From JAJVID01 sp050247435 (GTDB lineage: Bacteria > Acidobacteriota > Blastocatellia > RBC074): a stretch of DNA of 64,000 bases. The notes under the pieces were generated by a model that had not been told where the DNA came from, made no database searches, and saw only the letters and a program-made list of their open reading frames with translations. The DNA is taken from the NCBI GenBank assembly GCA_050247435.1, contig JBFWUF010000037.1, positions 27,215 to 91,214 of the forward strand, read 5' to 3'. Position 1 is the first letter of the stretch. Every line of letters begins with the position of its first letter. The position numbers were made by a program, and so were the translations under genes. Shown in pieces: positions 26,706-34,406 of this stretch.

Positions 26706-28517
26706 ATGTTCCCCAACCCTTCCACAACCGATATTGCGGCGCCTGCGTCACAATCAGCGCAACGTCTCCAACGCCTGGTCAACGAGTTGAGCGTCGAATT
26801 CATTTCCATTCTCGACCTGGACGAGTTGATTGATCGTGTGGCCCACCGCATCCGCGAAGTGATTGATTACAAGTTCTTCAACATCTTTTTAGTGGATGAA
26901 ACCAGAGGCGGGTTGGCCTGGAAGAAGGCCATCGGCTACAACTCCGAAGAGGTGGCCGCGCATGAGTTCATCCCGTTCGACCGCAGCATCGCTTCGGCGG
27001 CGTGGCGCGAACGCCACACGATCAACGTCGGCGACGTTACACTCGATTCGCGCTATCTGCCGATCACCACCGAAGGCGGAAGCCAGCCGCGTTCAGAGAT
27101 CGCCGTCCCGCTCTCGCTCGTGCGCGAAAACAAGATCGTCGGCGTGTTGACGATAGAAAGCTCCGAAGCCAACTATTTCACGCGCGATCACGAGCGGATA
27201 CTGAACGTGCTCGGCAACCATCTTGCCATCGCTCTCGAACACGCCCGCGTTTACGACGAACTGCGCCAGCGCACGCGCGAGATGCGAACGCTGATCGAAA
27301 TTGGCCACGAGATCACCTCGATCCTCGACCTCGACCGGCTGCTCAACCACATCGCGCAGCTACTCGACCGGATAATCAATTACGAATTCCTGCTCGTGGG
27401 CCTGGTTGACGAGGCGCGCGAAGAATTCGTCTGGCACGTCGAGGAAGGCTACGGCGCCCAAAAATGGGAACGCGCCAGTCGCACCAAGGTTTCTCACGGA
27501 GTGGTCGGACGAGCAGTGCGCGAACGCCGCACGCAAATCGTCGCCGACGTGCTGCGCGATCCCGATTATTACGTGACCGACAAGTGGGAAGGCCAGGGAC
27601 AGCGTTCCGAAATCGCAGTGCCGCTCGTTTACGAAGAGAAAGTCATCGGCGTACTCGCCCTCGAAAGCAGCAGCACGAGCGCATTCGACGAATACCACGG
27701 CCGGCTGCTCGAAAACATCGCCAACAACCTGAGCATCGCCATCGCCAACGCGCGGCTGCACGCCGAACATGTCGAACGCGAGCGGCAGTTGGAGCGCGAA
27801 ATCCTGATGGCGCGCGATGTGCAGCGCGCGATGATCCCCGAATCGGCGCCGCAACTCAAAGGCTTCGAGATCGCAGCGCGGCTGGAGCCTGCGCTGAATT
27901 TGAGCGGAGATTTTTATGACTACATTCCGCTTTCGGAAAATCGCCTGGGAATTATGATCGGCGATGTCTCAGGCAAAGGGATTCGCGCGGCGATGGGGAT
28001 GGCGGCTGCGCGCAGCATCCTGCGCAGCGTCGCCCGGCGAGGACACGGTCCCGCGCGCAATTTGCGCGATGCGAATCTGAGGCTGCACCGCGATCTTGGC
28101 CGTCAACTGCTGCTCACGCTCGTTTACGCGGTACTCGACTCCGAAAACAAAACCTTGCAGTATTGCAACGCCGGCCACAACTCGCCGCTGCTGGTCAAGG
28201 CTTCAGGCAAATGGAAGGCTCTGAAAACGGGCGGGCTGCTGCTCGGCGTCTTCGACAAGCAGCAATACAAAAGCGAGACGCTGCATCTGGAAAAAGGCGA
28301 CGTGCTGTTTTTTTACACCGACGGATTGCCGGAAGCTCACACGGCGGCGCCGCATCGCGTCGAGTTCGGCGAGGCCCGTATACTCGAATTTCTGCTTGAA
28401 CACCGCCACCTGCGCGCATCTGCGATCATCGAAGCGTTCGTCGAACACATCAATAAATTCACCGCAGGCGCGCATCAGCACGACGACCTGACTCTGGTTG
28501 TCGTCAAGGTGTTGTGA
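26706..28517 (+). CDS. GAF-GAF-PP2C (RsbU/SpoIIE-type) serine phosphatase
   Basis: The 603-residue protein has two GAF domains (about residues 35-185 and 205-355), both with FNIFLVDETRGGL-like and YGAQKWERASRTK-like strands. A short helical linker (ERQLEREILMARDVQRAMIP) leads to a SpoIIE/RsbU phosphatase domain (about 385-603) with metal sites NLSGDFYDYIPLS, GIMIGDVSGKG, FYTDGLPEAHT and QHDDLTLVVVK. Such proteins dephosphorylate anti-anti-sigma factors in partner-switching stress pathways. No anti-sigma partners are adjacent. The ligand of the GAF domains is unknown. Confidence 0.9.
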   Translation: MFPNPSTTDIAAPASQSAQRLQRLVNELSVEFISILDLDELIDRVAHRIREVIDYKFFNIFLVDETRGGLAWKKAIGYNSEEVAAHEFIPFDRSIASAAWRERHTINVGDVTLDSRYLPITTEGGSQPRSEIAVPLSLVRENKIVGVLTIESSEANYFTRDHERILNVLGNHLAIALEHARVYDELRQRTREMRTLIEIGHEITSILDLDRLLNHIAQLLDRIINYEFLLVGLVDEAREEFVWHVEEGYGAQKWERASRTKVSHGVVGRAVRERRTQIVADVLRDPDYYVTDKWEGQGQRSEIAVPLVYEEKVIGVLALESSSTSAFDEYHGRLLENIANNLSIAIANARLHAEHVERERQLEREILMARDVQRAMIPESAPQLKGFEIAARLEPALNLSGDFYDYIPLSENRLGIMIGDVSGKGIRAAMGMAAARSILRSVARRGHGPARNLRDANLRLHRDLGRQLLLTLVYAVLDSENKTLQYCNAGHNSPLLVKASGKWKALKTGGLLLGVFDKQQYKSETLHLEKGDVLFFYTDGLPEAHTAAPHRVEFGEARILEFLLEHRHLRASAIIEAFVEHINKFTAGAHQHDDLTLVVVKVL

Positions 28518-29196
28518 GCAACGACTCAGCCTCGCAATCAATCAGGCTCGCCACAATCCAATCAGCCTGCTTCAACTCTTCCGGTCTGTAACTGTTGGTT
28601 ACAGCCAGGCAGCGCATTCCGGCGCGCTTCGCCGCCTCGATACCGGCGATTGAATCTTCGATCACCAAACATTCGCCGGGCCGAATCGGCGCGCGGGCGT
28701 TCGCGTTCAACGCCGCGAGAGCTTTGACGTAGCCTTCAGGGTCGGGCTTGCACGCGCTGACGTCTTCGGCTGCGATGATCGTCTGAAAGCAATCCCGGAT
28801 GCCGCCACGTTCCAGAACCATCTCAATCTCATCGCGCAAAGCCCCGGAAGCAATCGCCATTGGGAACTTATCGGCAAGCCCCCGAACCAGTTCGACAACG
28901 CCGGGAAAAAGCAGGTACCTCTCGTTGATCGCCGCGCGGTAGAGCGCGGCTTTGCGTTCGATCAGATCTGCGATGAAAGCGGCGTCGTTCGATTCCCGCT
29001 CGCGTCCGGCGTCGGCTAGCGCGGCGACGAAACATCCGCGATCATCGTAGCCCAGATATTTTTCGTGATAATCCTCATCGCTCAGCGCGATCTCTTCTTC
29101 GGCCAGAACCGCGCGGAACAATTCAAGGTGCAAAGGCTCGTCGTCAACAATCACCCCGTTAAAATCGAAAACGACAGCTCGTAAATCGGTCGGCAT
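28504..29196 (-). CDS. HAD-superfamily hydrolase, beta-phosphoglucomutase-like
   Basis: The 230-residue protein has HAD motif I as FDFNGVIVDDEP, motif II (AIASGALRDEIEMVL), motif III Lys (VSACKPDPEGYVKAL) and motif IV (CLVIEDSIAGIEAAKRAGM). The small cap between motifs I and II fits the phosphoglucomutase/phosphatase subfamily. The usual second Asp of DxD in motif I is Asn here, although the nucleophile Asp is kept. Specificity is unknown. It overlaps the end of the phosphatase gene convergently by 14 bp. Confidence 0.85.
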   Translation of the reverse strand: MPTDLRAVVFDFNGVIVDDEPLHLELFRAVLAEEEIALSDEDYHEKYLGYDDRGCFVAALADAGRERESNDAAFIADLIERKAALYRAAINERYLLFPGVVELVRGLADKFPMAIASGALRDEIEMVLERGGIRDCFQTIIAAEDVSACKPDPEGYVKALAALNANARAPIRPGECLVIEDSIAGIEAAKRAGMRCLAVTNSYRPEELKQADWIVASLIDCEAESLLTTP

Positions 29197-29206
29197 TTAC
29201 TCGTCC

Positions 29207-29235
29207 TTTCAGTTATTCGATTCGGCATCTATAAT
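29207..29235 (+). promoter_or_regulatory. Candidate promoter of the microcompartment genes
   Basis: A perfect TATAAT lies at 29230-29235, with a poor -35 (TTTCAG, 29207-29212) 17 nt upstream. The first gene begins 40 nt later. Confidence 0.4.
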
Positions 29236-29274
29236 CGCCGTTCGCAAAGTTCAAATACCAACGATTAATTGTTT

Positions 29275-29565
29275 ATGCAACTCGCGCGCGTCATCGGAAA
29301 CGTGGTATCTACGGTCAAAAACCCAACGCTCGAAGGCCGCAAGCTAATGGTCATCCAGATTCTCGACGGCAATCTGCGGCCTACTGGCAAACCGCTTGTC
29401 GCGATTGATTCAGTCGGCGCGGGGCCGGGCGAACTCGTCTTCTGGTGCCGAGGCAAGGAGGCCAGCTTCCCGTTTGAAGGCAGCGAGGTGCCGACCGATT
29501 GCACGATCATCGGCATTGTTGATTCCGAGTCGCACGTAAAATCAATTGCTGTGAAGGGAGAGTAG
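29275..29565 (+). CDS. EutN/CcmL-family microcompartment vertex protein (BMC-P), copy 1
   Basis: From the ATG at 29275 the product is 96 residues, the normal size for BMC-P pentamers. MQLARVIGNVVSTVKNPTLE, GRKLMVIQILDG, LVAIDSVGAGPGELVFWCRG and TIIGIVDSE follow the EutN/CcmL consensus: the ARVxGxVxxTxK start, the GxGxxV turn and the xxGIVD end. These proteins form pentamers that cap the vertices of icosahedral protein-shelled organelles. It heads a three-gene cluster: 2 bp separate it from a second pentamer gene. Confidence 0.92.
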   Translation: MQLARVIGNVVSTVKNPTLEGRKLMVIQILDGNLRPTGKPLVAIDSVGAGPGELVFWCRGKEASFPFEGSEVPTDCTIIGIVDSESHVKSIAVKGE

Positions 29566-29567
29566 AA

Positions 29568-29845
<278 letters not shown>

Positions 29846-29846
<1 letters not shown>

Positions 29847-30133
29847 TGGCCAACGAAGGCTCGATCAGAAATCTTGTGCGGGAGATCGTGCGGCAGGCGT
29901 TGACCGAATCGAGCATCGCCGCGCCCACTGAAACTTCCCAATCGCCGTCTTCCTACTTTGCCCCGTGGACCGGCGTCGAATACGAAGCCCATCCCAGCCG
30001 CGATCAATTCAACATCGGCGAAGCCACTATCTCAGCCGGCGATCTGCTTGAATTTGTCGAATCGAAACTCTGCACAATCGAAAAGAACAAAGCCTGCGAC
30101 CATTGTGGAATGTGCCGCAATCTTGGCTTTTAA
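29846..30133 (+). CDS. Small protein with encapsulation-peptide-like helix and Cys-rich C-terminus
   Basis: The ATG at 29846 overlaps the stop of the preceding BMC-P gene by one base (TGATG), so translation is probably coupled. The 95-residue product has an amphipathic N-terminal helix (SIRNLVREIVRQALTES, residues 6-22), a Pro/Ser/Thr-rich linker (about 26-40) and a folded-looking C-terminus ending CDHCGMCRNLGF (Cys84, Cys87, Cys90; Cys76 nearby). The helix-plus-linker layout is that of microcompartment encapsulation peptides. The Cys cluster could bind zinc or an Fe-S cluster. I do not recognise a named family; cargo or adaptor is inference. Confidence 0.7.
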
Positions 30134-30260
30134 GCATGCCAGCCCCAAATCATTGCCACAAAATCCCCACTTCAACACTGTCCTAATCGCACCCTCTTCA
30201 GCTAGTTTCTGAAAAACTGCCGAAATTTAAAAGAAAAGTTCCCGTCAAACTAAATTTTAT

Positions 30261-30289
30261 TTGACAGATAAAACAACCGTGTCTAAGAT
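30261..30289 (+). promoter_or_regulatory. Sigma-70-type promoter of the lamin-tail-like gene
   Basis: TTGACA (30261-30266) matches the consensus exactly; TAAGAT (30284-30289) lies 17 nt downstream. An AT-rich tract (ACTAAATTTTAT) just upstream could act as an UP element. Confidence 0.6.
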
Positions 30290-30308
30290 CAACCCCTCAA
30301 AAACAGCT

Positions 30309-30343
30309 AAGCCCGGTCGCGAACTCAACCGACGACCGGGCTT
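30309..30343 (+). promoter_or_regulatory. Hairpin in the 5' leader
   Basis: AAGCCCGGTCG (30309-30319) pairs perfectly with CGACCGGGCTT (30333-30343) over a 13-nt loop. It begins about 13 nt after the expected transcription start. No T run follows on the plus strand, so it is a leader structure rather than a terminator. Confidence 0.5.
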
Positions 30344-30464
30344 GACTTGGGTCAGCATTGAGCTGATTCCATTGTTGCGCGTGAATCTTAGCTCATCGCC
30401 GACCTTCCATACAAACCTTCAGACTGCTTCGTCAAACCGACCGGAGCGGAAAGGAGAACTTGTG

Positions 30465-30992
30465 ATGAGCTTACAGATCATTCAGGCCCGGCCGAACCCG
30501 GCAGGCAAAGACAGCGGCAAAGATCGGAACGGTTCCGGTTCGGCGAAACCGGAACAGCTTTTCAGCGAGTGGATAGACGTGAAGAACACCGGCAACGACT
30601 CGGTTCACTTCTCGACGATGCAGGTTCGCCACGCGCTTTTTGACGAGAGATGCCACACCACCGGCGAGATGGAGCTTTACTGGACTGGCGGCAGCGCAGA
30701 TCTCCTCAAACCCGGCCAGGTCTTGCGCATCCACGCGGGACGCCGGGAGGACGCTTACGCGATGTCCGCCGAAGATCAGGCCGGGGCCGATTGGCACGGT
30801 TACGCCGAATGCGACGATTTCATTTTGAACAGCCGCTGTGGCGACAAGATCATCCTCACCTGGCGCGACTCGGTTGAACGGGTCTGTCAGGATTGGGCCT
30901 GTTACGCGCCCTATCCGCCCGAAGACCTGATTCTGAAACGATCCGGCAACCTGCTCGCGGGCGCGGGGGCCGGATTGAGACTCGATTGGTAA
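30465..30992 (+). CDS. Lamin-tail-domain-like protein
   Basis: The ATG at 30465 follows AAAGGAGAA; the 175-residue product has no signal peptide. The core resembles an Ig-fold lamin tail domain: SEWIDVKNTGNDSVHFSTMQ, then WTGGSADLLKPGQVLRIHAG, FILNSRCGDKIILTWRD and a tail YPPEDLILKRSGN. Lamin-tail-like domains in bacteria often accompany nucleases or surface proteins. Here the domain stands alone, with its own promoter, 67 bp before the restriction operon. Function unknown. Confidence 0.6.
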   Translation: MSLQIIQARPNPAGKDSGKDRNGSGSAKPEQLFSEWIDVKNTGNDSVHFSTMQVRHALFDERCHTTGEMELYWTGGSADLLKPGQVLRIHAGRREDAYAMSAEDQAGADWHGYAECDDFILNSRCGDKIILTWRDSVERVCQDWACYAPYPPEDLILKRSGNLLAGAGAGLRLDW

Positions 30993-31000
30993 ACACGGGC

Positions 31001-31028
31001 GGGAGAGGTCGCCCATCCGGCCTCTCCC
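31001..31028 (+). terminator. Hairpin between the lamin-tail-like gene and the restriction operon
   Basis: GGGAGAGG (31001-31008) pairs with CCTCTCCC (31021-31028) over a 12-nt loop. No T run follows, so termination would be weak. Confidence 0.35.
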
Positions 31029-31059
31029 ACCGGCAAATTCACGATGCTTTATCTGCCCA

Positions 31060-31635
31060 ATGCTTTATCTAAAAGACATCGCGACAATCCGTTCCGGCTA
31101 TCTCTTTCGCGGCAGGATCGAGCCTGACGCAGCCGGACAGTATCGGGTCGTTCAAGTCGGCGACATCACGCCCGATGCCCGATTGATCTTGAAGCCTCCG
31201 AATGGCTCGCTCGTGCAAGTAAGCCTTCCGGATGTCAAACAAACTCAGATTCTTGAAGCTGGCGATGTCCTGTTCATCTCGCGCGGGCCGCGCAAACAGG
31301 CGGTCGCTATCACCGGGCCTCTCGAAAACACGATAGCGACCTCGCAGTTCTTCGTCATCCGCCCCGATGAAAAAGTATTGCCTGAATATCTGGCGTGGTA
31401 TATCAATCAACGTCCCGCGCAGCGTTACATCGAAGAACATTCGACCGGAACCAGCGCCAGTTTGATCAATTTGGAAGCTCTGAAAACATTGCCGGTCGAA
31501 ACTCCGCAACTGGAAACACAAACGCGCATCATCAAAATCCATCAACTCAGCCTGCGCGAAAAAGAGTTGATGGAAGCGATTCAAAACAGACGCCGCGAAC
31601 TGATCGAAATAGCTTTGCTCAAGGCCATAAATTAG
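31060..31635 (+). CDS. Single-TRD type I restriction specificity-like protein
   Basis: The 191-residue protein resembles half of an HsdS subunit: an N-terminal target-recognition domain (LKDIATIRSGYLFRGRIEPD, EAGDVLFISRGPRKQAVAI, TIATSQFFVIRPDE, YLAWYINQRPAQRYIEEHS, TGTSASLINLEALKTLPVET) followed by one conserved helix (IIKIHQLSLREKELMEAIQN). Full HsdS proteins have two such units. It lies 36 bp upstream of hsdM, which is followed by a complete two-TRD hsdS. It could pair with itself to form an alternative specificity subunit or be a remnant or donor for recombination. Confidence 0.8.
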   Translation: MLYLKDIATIRSGYLFRGRIEPDAAGQYRVVQVGDITPDARLILKPPNGSLVQVSLPDVKQTQILEAGDVLFISRGPRKQAVAITGPLENTIATSQFFVIRPDEKVLPEYLAWYINQRPAQRYIEEHSTGTSASLINLEALKTLPVETPQLETQTRIIKIHQLSLREKELMEAIQNRRRELIEIALLKAIN

Positions 31636-31671
31636 TGGCAGTTAGTGGCGGTTAGTGGAGCGATCAGGAAG

Positions 31672-33171
31672 ATGATGGAACAACTTGAAATCAGCCAAGC
31701 CGAAATCAACGCCGCCGCGTGGAAAGCCTGCGACACTTTCCGTGGCGTCGTGGACCCGTCCGAGTACAAGAACTACATCCTGGTTTTTCTCTTCTTCAAA
31801 TACATCAGCGATGTCTGGAAGGATAAGGTTGAGCAGTGGCGCCTGGAGTACAAAGGCGACGAGGAGCGTATCCGGCGCCGGTTGAGCCGCGAGCGGTTCA
31901 TCGTGCCCGAAGGGAGCGACTTCGATAAGATTTACATGAGACGCCATGAGTTGAACATCGGCGAGATCATTGACGCCGCGCTGACTTCGATTGAAGAAGC
32001 GAACAAAACCAAACTCGAAGGCGTCTTCCGCAACATCAGCTTCAACTCCGAGGCCAACCTGGGCGAGACGAAAGACCGAAACCGCCGATTGAAGCGATTG
32101 ATCGAAGATTTCGCCGACCCTCGCCTCGACTTGCGCCCGTCGCGAGTGGGCGATCACAACTTGATCGGGAACACCTATCAATACCTGATCGAGCATTTCG
32201 CATCGGGCGCAGGCAAGAAGGGCGGCGATTTTTACACTCCGCCGGAAGTCTCTTCGCTGCTGGCCAAATTGCTGCAACCGAAAAAAGGCTCGCGCATCTG
32301 CGACCCGGCGTGCGGTTCGGGTTCGCTGCTGATCCGCGTGGCCGAGGAAGTCGGCGACAACGATTTCTCCCTCTTCGGGCAGGAGAGCAACGGCAGCGTG
32401 TGGGCGCTCTGCCGGATGAACATGATCCTGCACGGCAAAGACAGCGCTCGCATCGAGTGGGGCGACACGCTCAACAACCCCAGGCTGCTCGAAGGCAATG
32501 CGCTGAAGAAGTTCGACATCGTCGTCGCCAACCCTCCATTCTCGCTCGACAATTGGGGCGCCGACGCCGCGGCCAAAGATTATTTCTGCCGCTTCTATCG
32601 CGGCGTGCCCCCACGCGGCAAAGCCGATTTCGCCTTCATCACGCACGTCATCGAGACTACGGCGCCGGGCGCGGGAAAAGCGGGCGTGATCGTCCCGCAC
32701 GGCGTGCTCTTTCGCGGCGGCGCCGAAGGCAAGATCAGGCGGAGATTGATCGAAGAGAACCTGCTCGAAGCCGTGATCGGCCTGCCCGCGAATCTGTTTT
32801 ATGGCACGCCCATTCCGGCTGCTATCCTGCTCTTCAACTACGGCAAAAAGACGACCGATATTCTGTTCATTGACGCCAGCCGCGAATACGAGAACGCCAG
32901 GAACCGAAGCAGGCTGCGCCCGCAAGACATCGAGAAGATGGTGGCGACCTGCAAACAGTTCGAGACTGTCGAGAAGTACGCCTATCGAGCGGCGTTCGAG
33001 GAGGTCAAAGAGAACGATTTCAATCTGAACATTCCGCGATACGTGAATACGTTCGAGGAAGAAGATGAGGTTGATATGCAAGCAGCGCGGAAAGAGATCG
33101 AAGAGCTTGAGGCGCAGCTTGCCGACGTGCGAGCGGAAATGAAGCGGCATCTGGAAGAACTGGGGCTATGA
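31672..33171 (+). CDS. hsdM: Type I restriction-modification DNA methyltransferase subunit
   Basis: From the ATG at 31672 (AGGAAG upstream) the product is 499 residues. It has the HsdM N-terminal helical domain (SEYKNYILVFLFFKYISDVW), SAM-binding motif I (CDPACGSGSLLIRV) and the N6-adenine catalytic motif NPPF (IVVANPPFSLDNW), and a C-terminal coiled coil (ARKEIEELEAQLADVRAEMK). It methylates adenine in the sequence set by HsdS. Its stop overlaps hsdS by 4 bp. A 10-bp repeat (AGTTAGTGGC-like) lies between the upstream single-TRD gene and this start. Confidence 0.95.
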   Translation: MMEQLEISQAEINAAAWKACDTFRGVVDPSEYKNYILVFLFFKYISDVWKDKVEQWRLEYKGDEERIRRRLSRERFIVPEGSDFDKIYMRRHELNIGEIIDAALTSIEEANKTKLEGVFRNISFNSEANLGETKDRNRRLKRLIEDFADPRLDLRPSRVGDHNLIGNTYQYLIEHFASGAGKKGGDFYTPPEVSSLLAKLLQPKKGSRICDPACGSGSLLIRVAEEVGDNDFSLFGQESNGSVWALCRMNMILHGKDSARIEWGDTLNNPRLLEGNALKKFDIVVANPPFSLDNWGADAAAKDYFCRFYRGVPPRGKADFAFITHVIETTAPGAGKAGVIVPHGVLFRGGAEGKIRRRLIEENLLEAVIGLPANLFYGTPIPAAILLFNYGKKTTDILFIDASREYENARNRSRLRPQDIEKMVATCKQFETVEKYAYRAAFEEVKENDFNLNIPRYVNTFEEEDEVDMQAARKEIEELEAQLADVRAEMKRHLEELGL

Positions 33172-34397
33172 CAATGAACTCGTTCAAGATGAAAGGCTGG
33201 AAAACGGCTCCCTTGAGCGAGCTTGTGCGATTCGCTTCCGGCGGGACGCCGAGCCGTGGGGTCGCGCGCTTCTGGAACGGCGGCATACCCTGGCTGAGCG
33301 CGAAAGACCTGAAGAAGTTCCGATTGAGCGATTCGATAGAGAAAGTCACGCAAAAAGGAGCCTGTAACGGAACTCGTCTGGTCGAGCCGGGGACTGTCCT
33401 GATTCTGGTTCGTGGCATGACGCTTCTGAAGGACGTTCCGGTTGGAGTGACAGAACGCATTGTAGCCTTCAACCAGGACCTGAAGGCGTTGATCCCCAAC
33501 GGAAAGATTGACGGCTACTATCTGGGTTTCTACCTGGCAGCTAACAAAACCCGCCTGCTGTCGTTGGTAGATCGAGCAGGTCACGGCGCGGGGAGATTAC
33601 CGAGCGATTTGCTTCATTGTTTTGAAGTTGAACTGCCTGAATTACAAGAGCAGCGCAAAATCGCTGACATCCTTCTGACCTGGGAACGCGCCGTTGAGCA
33701 GGCTGAAAAGCTCATCGCCGCGAAGTCACTCTTCAAGCGCGGCCTGATGCGGCGACTGCTGACTGGCAGTAGGCGATTCAATGGGTTCGCAGTTGATGAT
33801 GGCGCACATCTTTCTCAGCCCGCCGCGCAGCCGGATGATTGGGAACATTTGCGTATCGGCGACATCGCCAAAGAAGTTTCGAGCAGAAACGCGGATGGCA
33901 GGAACCTTGCGGTCTTGTCTTGCACAAAACATCACGGCCTGGTTGATTCAGTGAAGTATTTCGGCAAACGAGTGTTCAGCGAAAACACCGCGAATTACAA
34001 AGTCGTCAAGCGAGGCCATTTCGCATACGGCGCCAATCATATCGAAGAAGGCTCCATCGGCTATCAGGATTTGTATGATGAAGCCTTGATCAGCCCAATC
34101 TACACGGTCTTTGAAACCAATAAGCGCGTGGACGACTCGTTTCTCTACCACCTGTTCAAGACCGAACGCTACCGGCATATCTTCGAAGCGCACACGAGCG
34201 GCACGATTGACCAACGCGGCGGACTTCGCTGGAAAGATTTCGCAAGAATCAAAGTGGCGCTGCCTTCTCTGCCAGAACAAAGCCGCATCGCTTCCGCGCT
34301 CAATACCTGTGACAATGAGGTTGACTTGCTTACCCGGCAGCTTGAAGCGATCCAGCGGCAAAAATGCGGGCTGATGCGGAAGCTGCTGACGGGATAG
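33168..34397 (+). CDS. hsdS: Type I restriction-modification specificity subunit
   Basis: The 409-residue protein has two target-recognition domains, each followed by a conserved helix: TRD1 (PLSELVRFASGGTPSRGVAR ... LPELQEQRKIADILLTWERA) and TRD2 (about residues 225-409, ending LPSLPEQSRIASALNTCDNE). Each half ends in a similar RRLLTG/RKLLTG sequence. HsdS binds two half-sites of a split DNA target and bridges HsdM subunits. ATGA overlap with hsdM and a 9-bp gap to hsdR place it in one operon. Confidence 0.95.
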   Translation: MTMNSFKMKGWKTAPLSELVRFASGGTPSRGVARFWNGGIPWLSAKDLKKFRLSDSIEKVTQKGACNGTRLVEPGTVLILVRGMTLLKDVPVGVTERIVAFNQDLKALIPNGKIDGYYLGFYLAANKTRLLSLVDRAGHGAGRLPSDLLHCFEVELPELQEQRKIADILLTWERAVEQAEKLIAAKSLFKRGLMRRLLTGSRRFNGFAVDDGAHLSQPAAQPDDWEHLRIGDIAKEVSSRNADGRNLAVLSCTKHHGLVDSVKYFGKRVFSENTANYKVVKRGHFAYGANHIEEGSIGYQDLYDEALISPIYTVFETNKRVDDSFLYHLFKTERYRHIFEAHTSGTIDQRGGLRWKDFARIKVALPSLPEQSRIASALNTCDNEVDLLTRQLEAIQRQKCGLMRKLLTG

Positions 34398-34406
34398 AGT
34401 TGTTTT

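Larger units (their letters stand above)
30134..30464. other. Intergenic region with promoter and structured leader
   Basis: 331 bp between the microcompartment cluster and the lamin-tail-like gene. It contains an AT-rich stretch, a good promoter (30261-30289) and a perfect 11-bp hairpin (30309-30343) early in the predicted transcript. A reading frame continuous with the downstream gene begins at the promoter but has no family character. Confidence 0.6.

Noticed and set aside
31642..33150. 502-codon open frame on the minus strand
   Set aside because: It lies exactly antisense to hsdM, has no recognisable domain, and its composition is what a GC-rich opposite strand produces.
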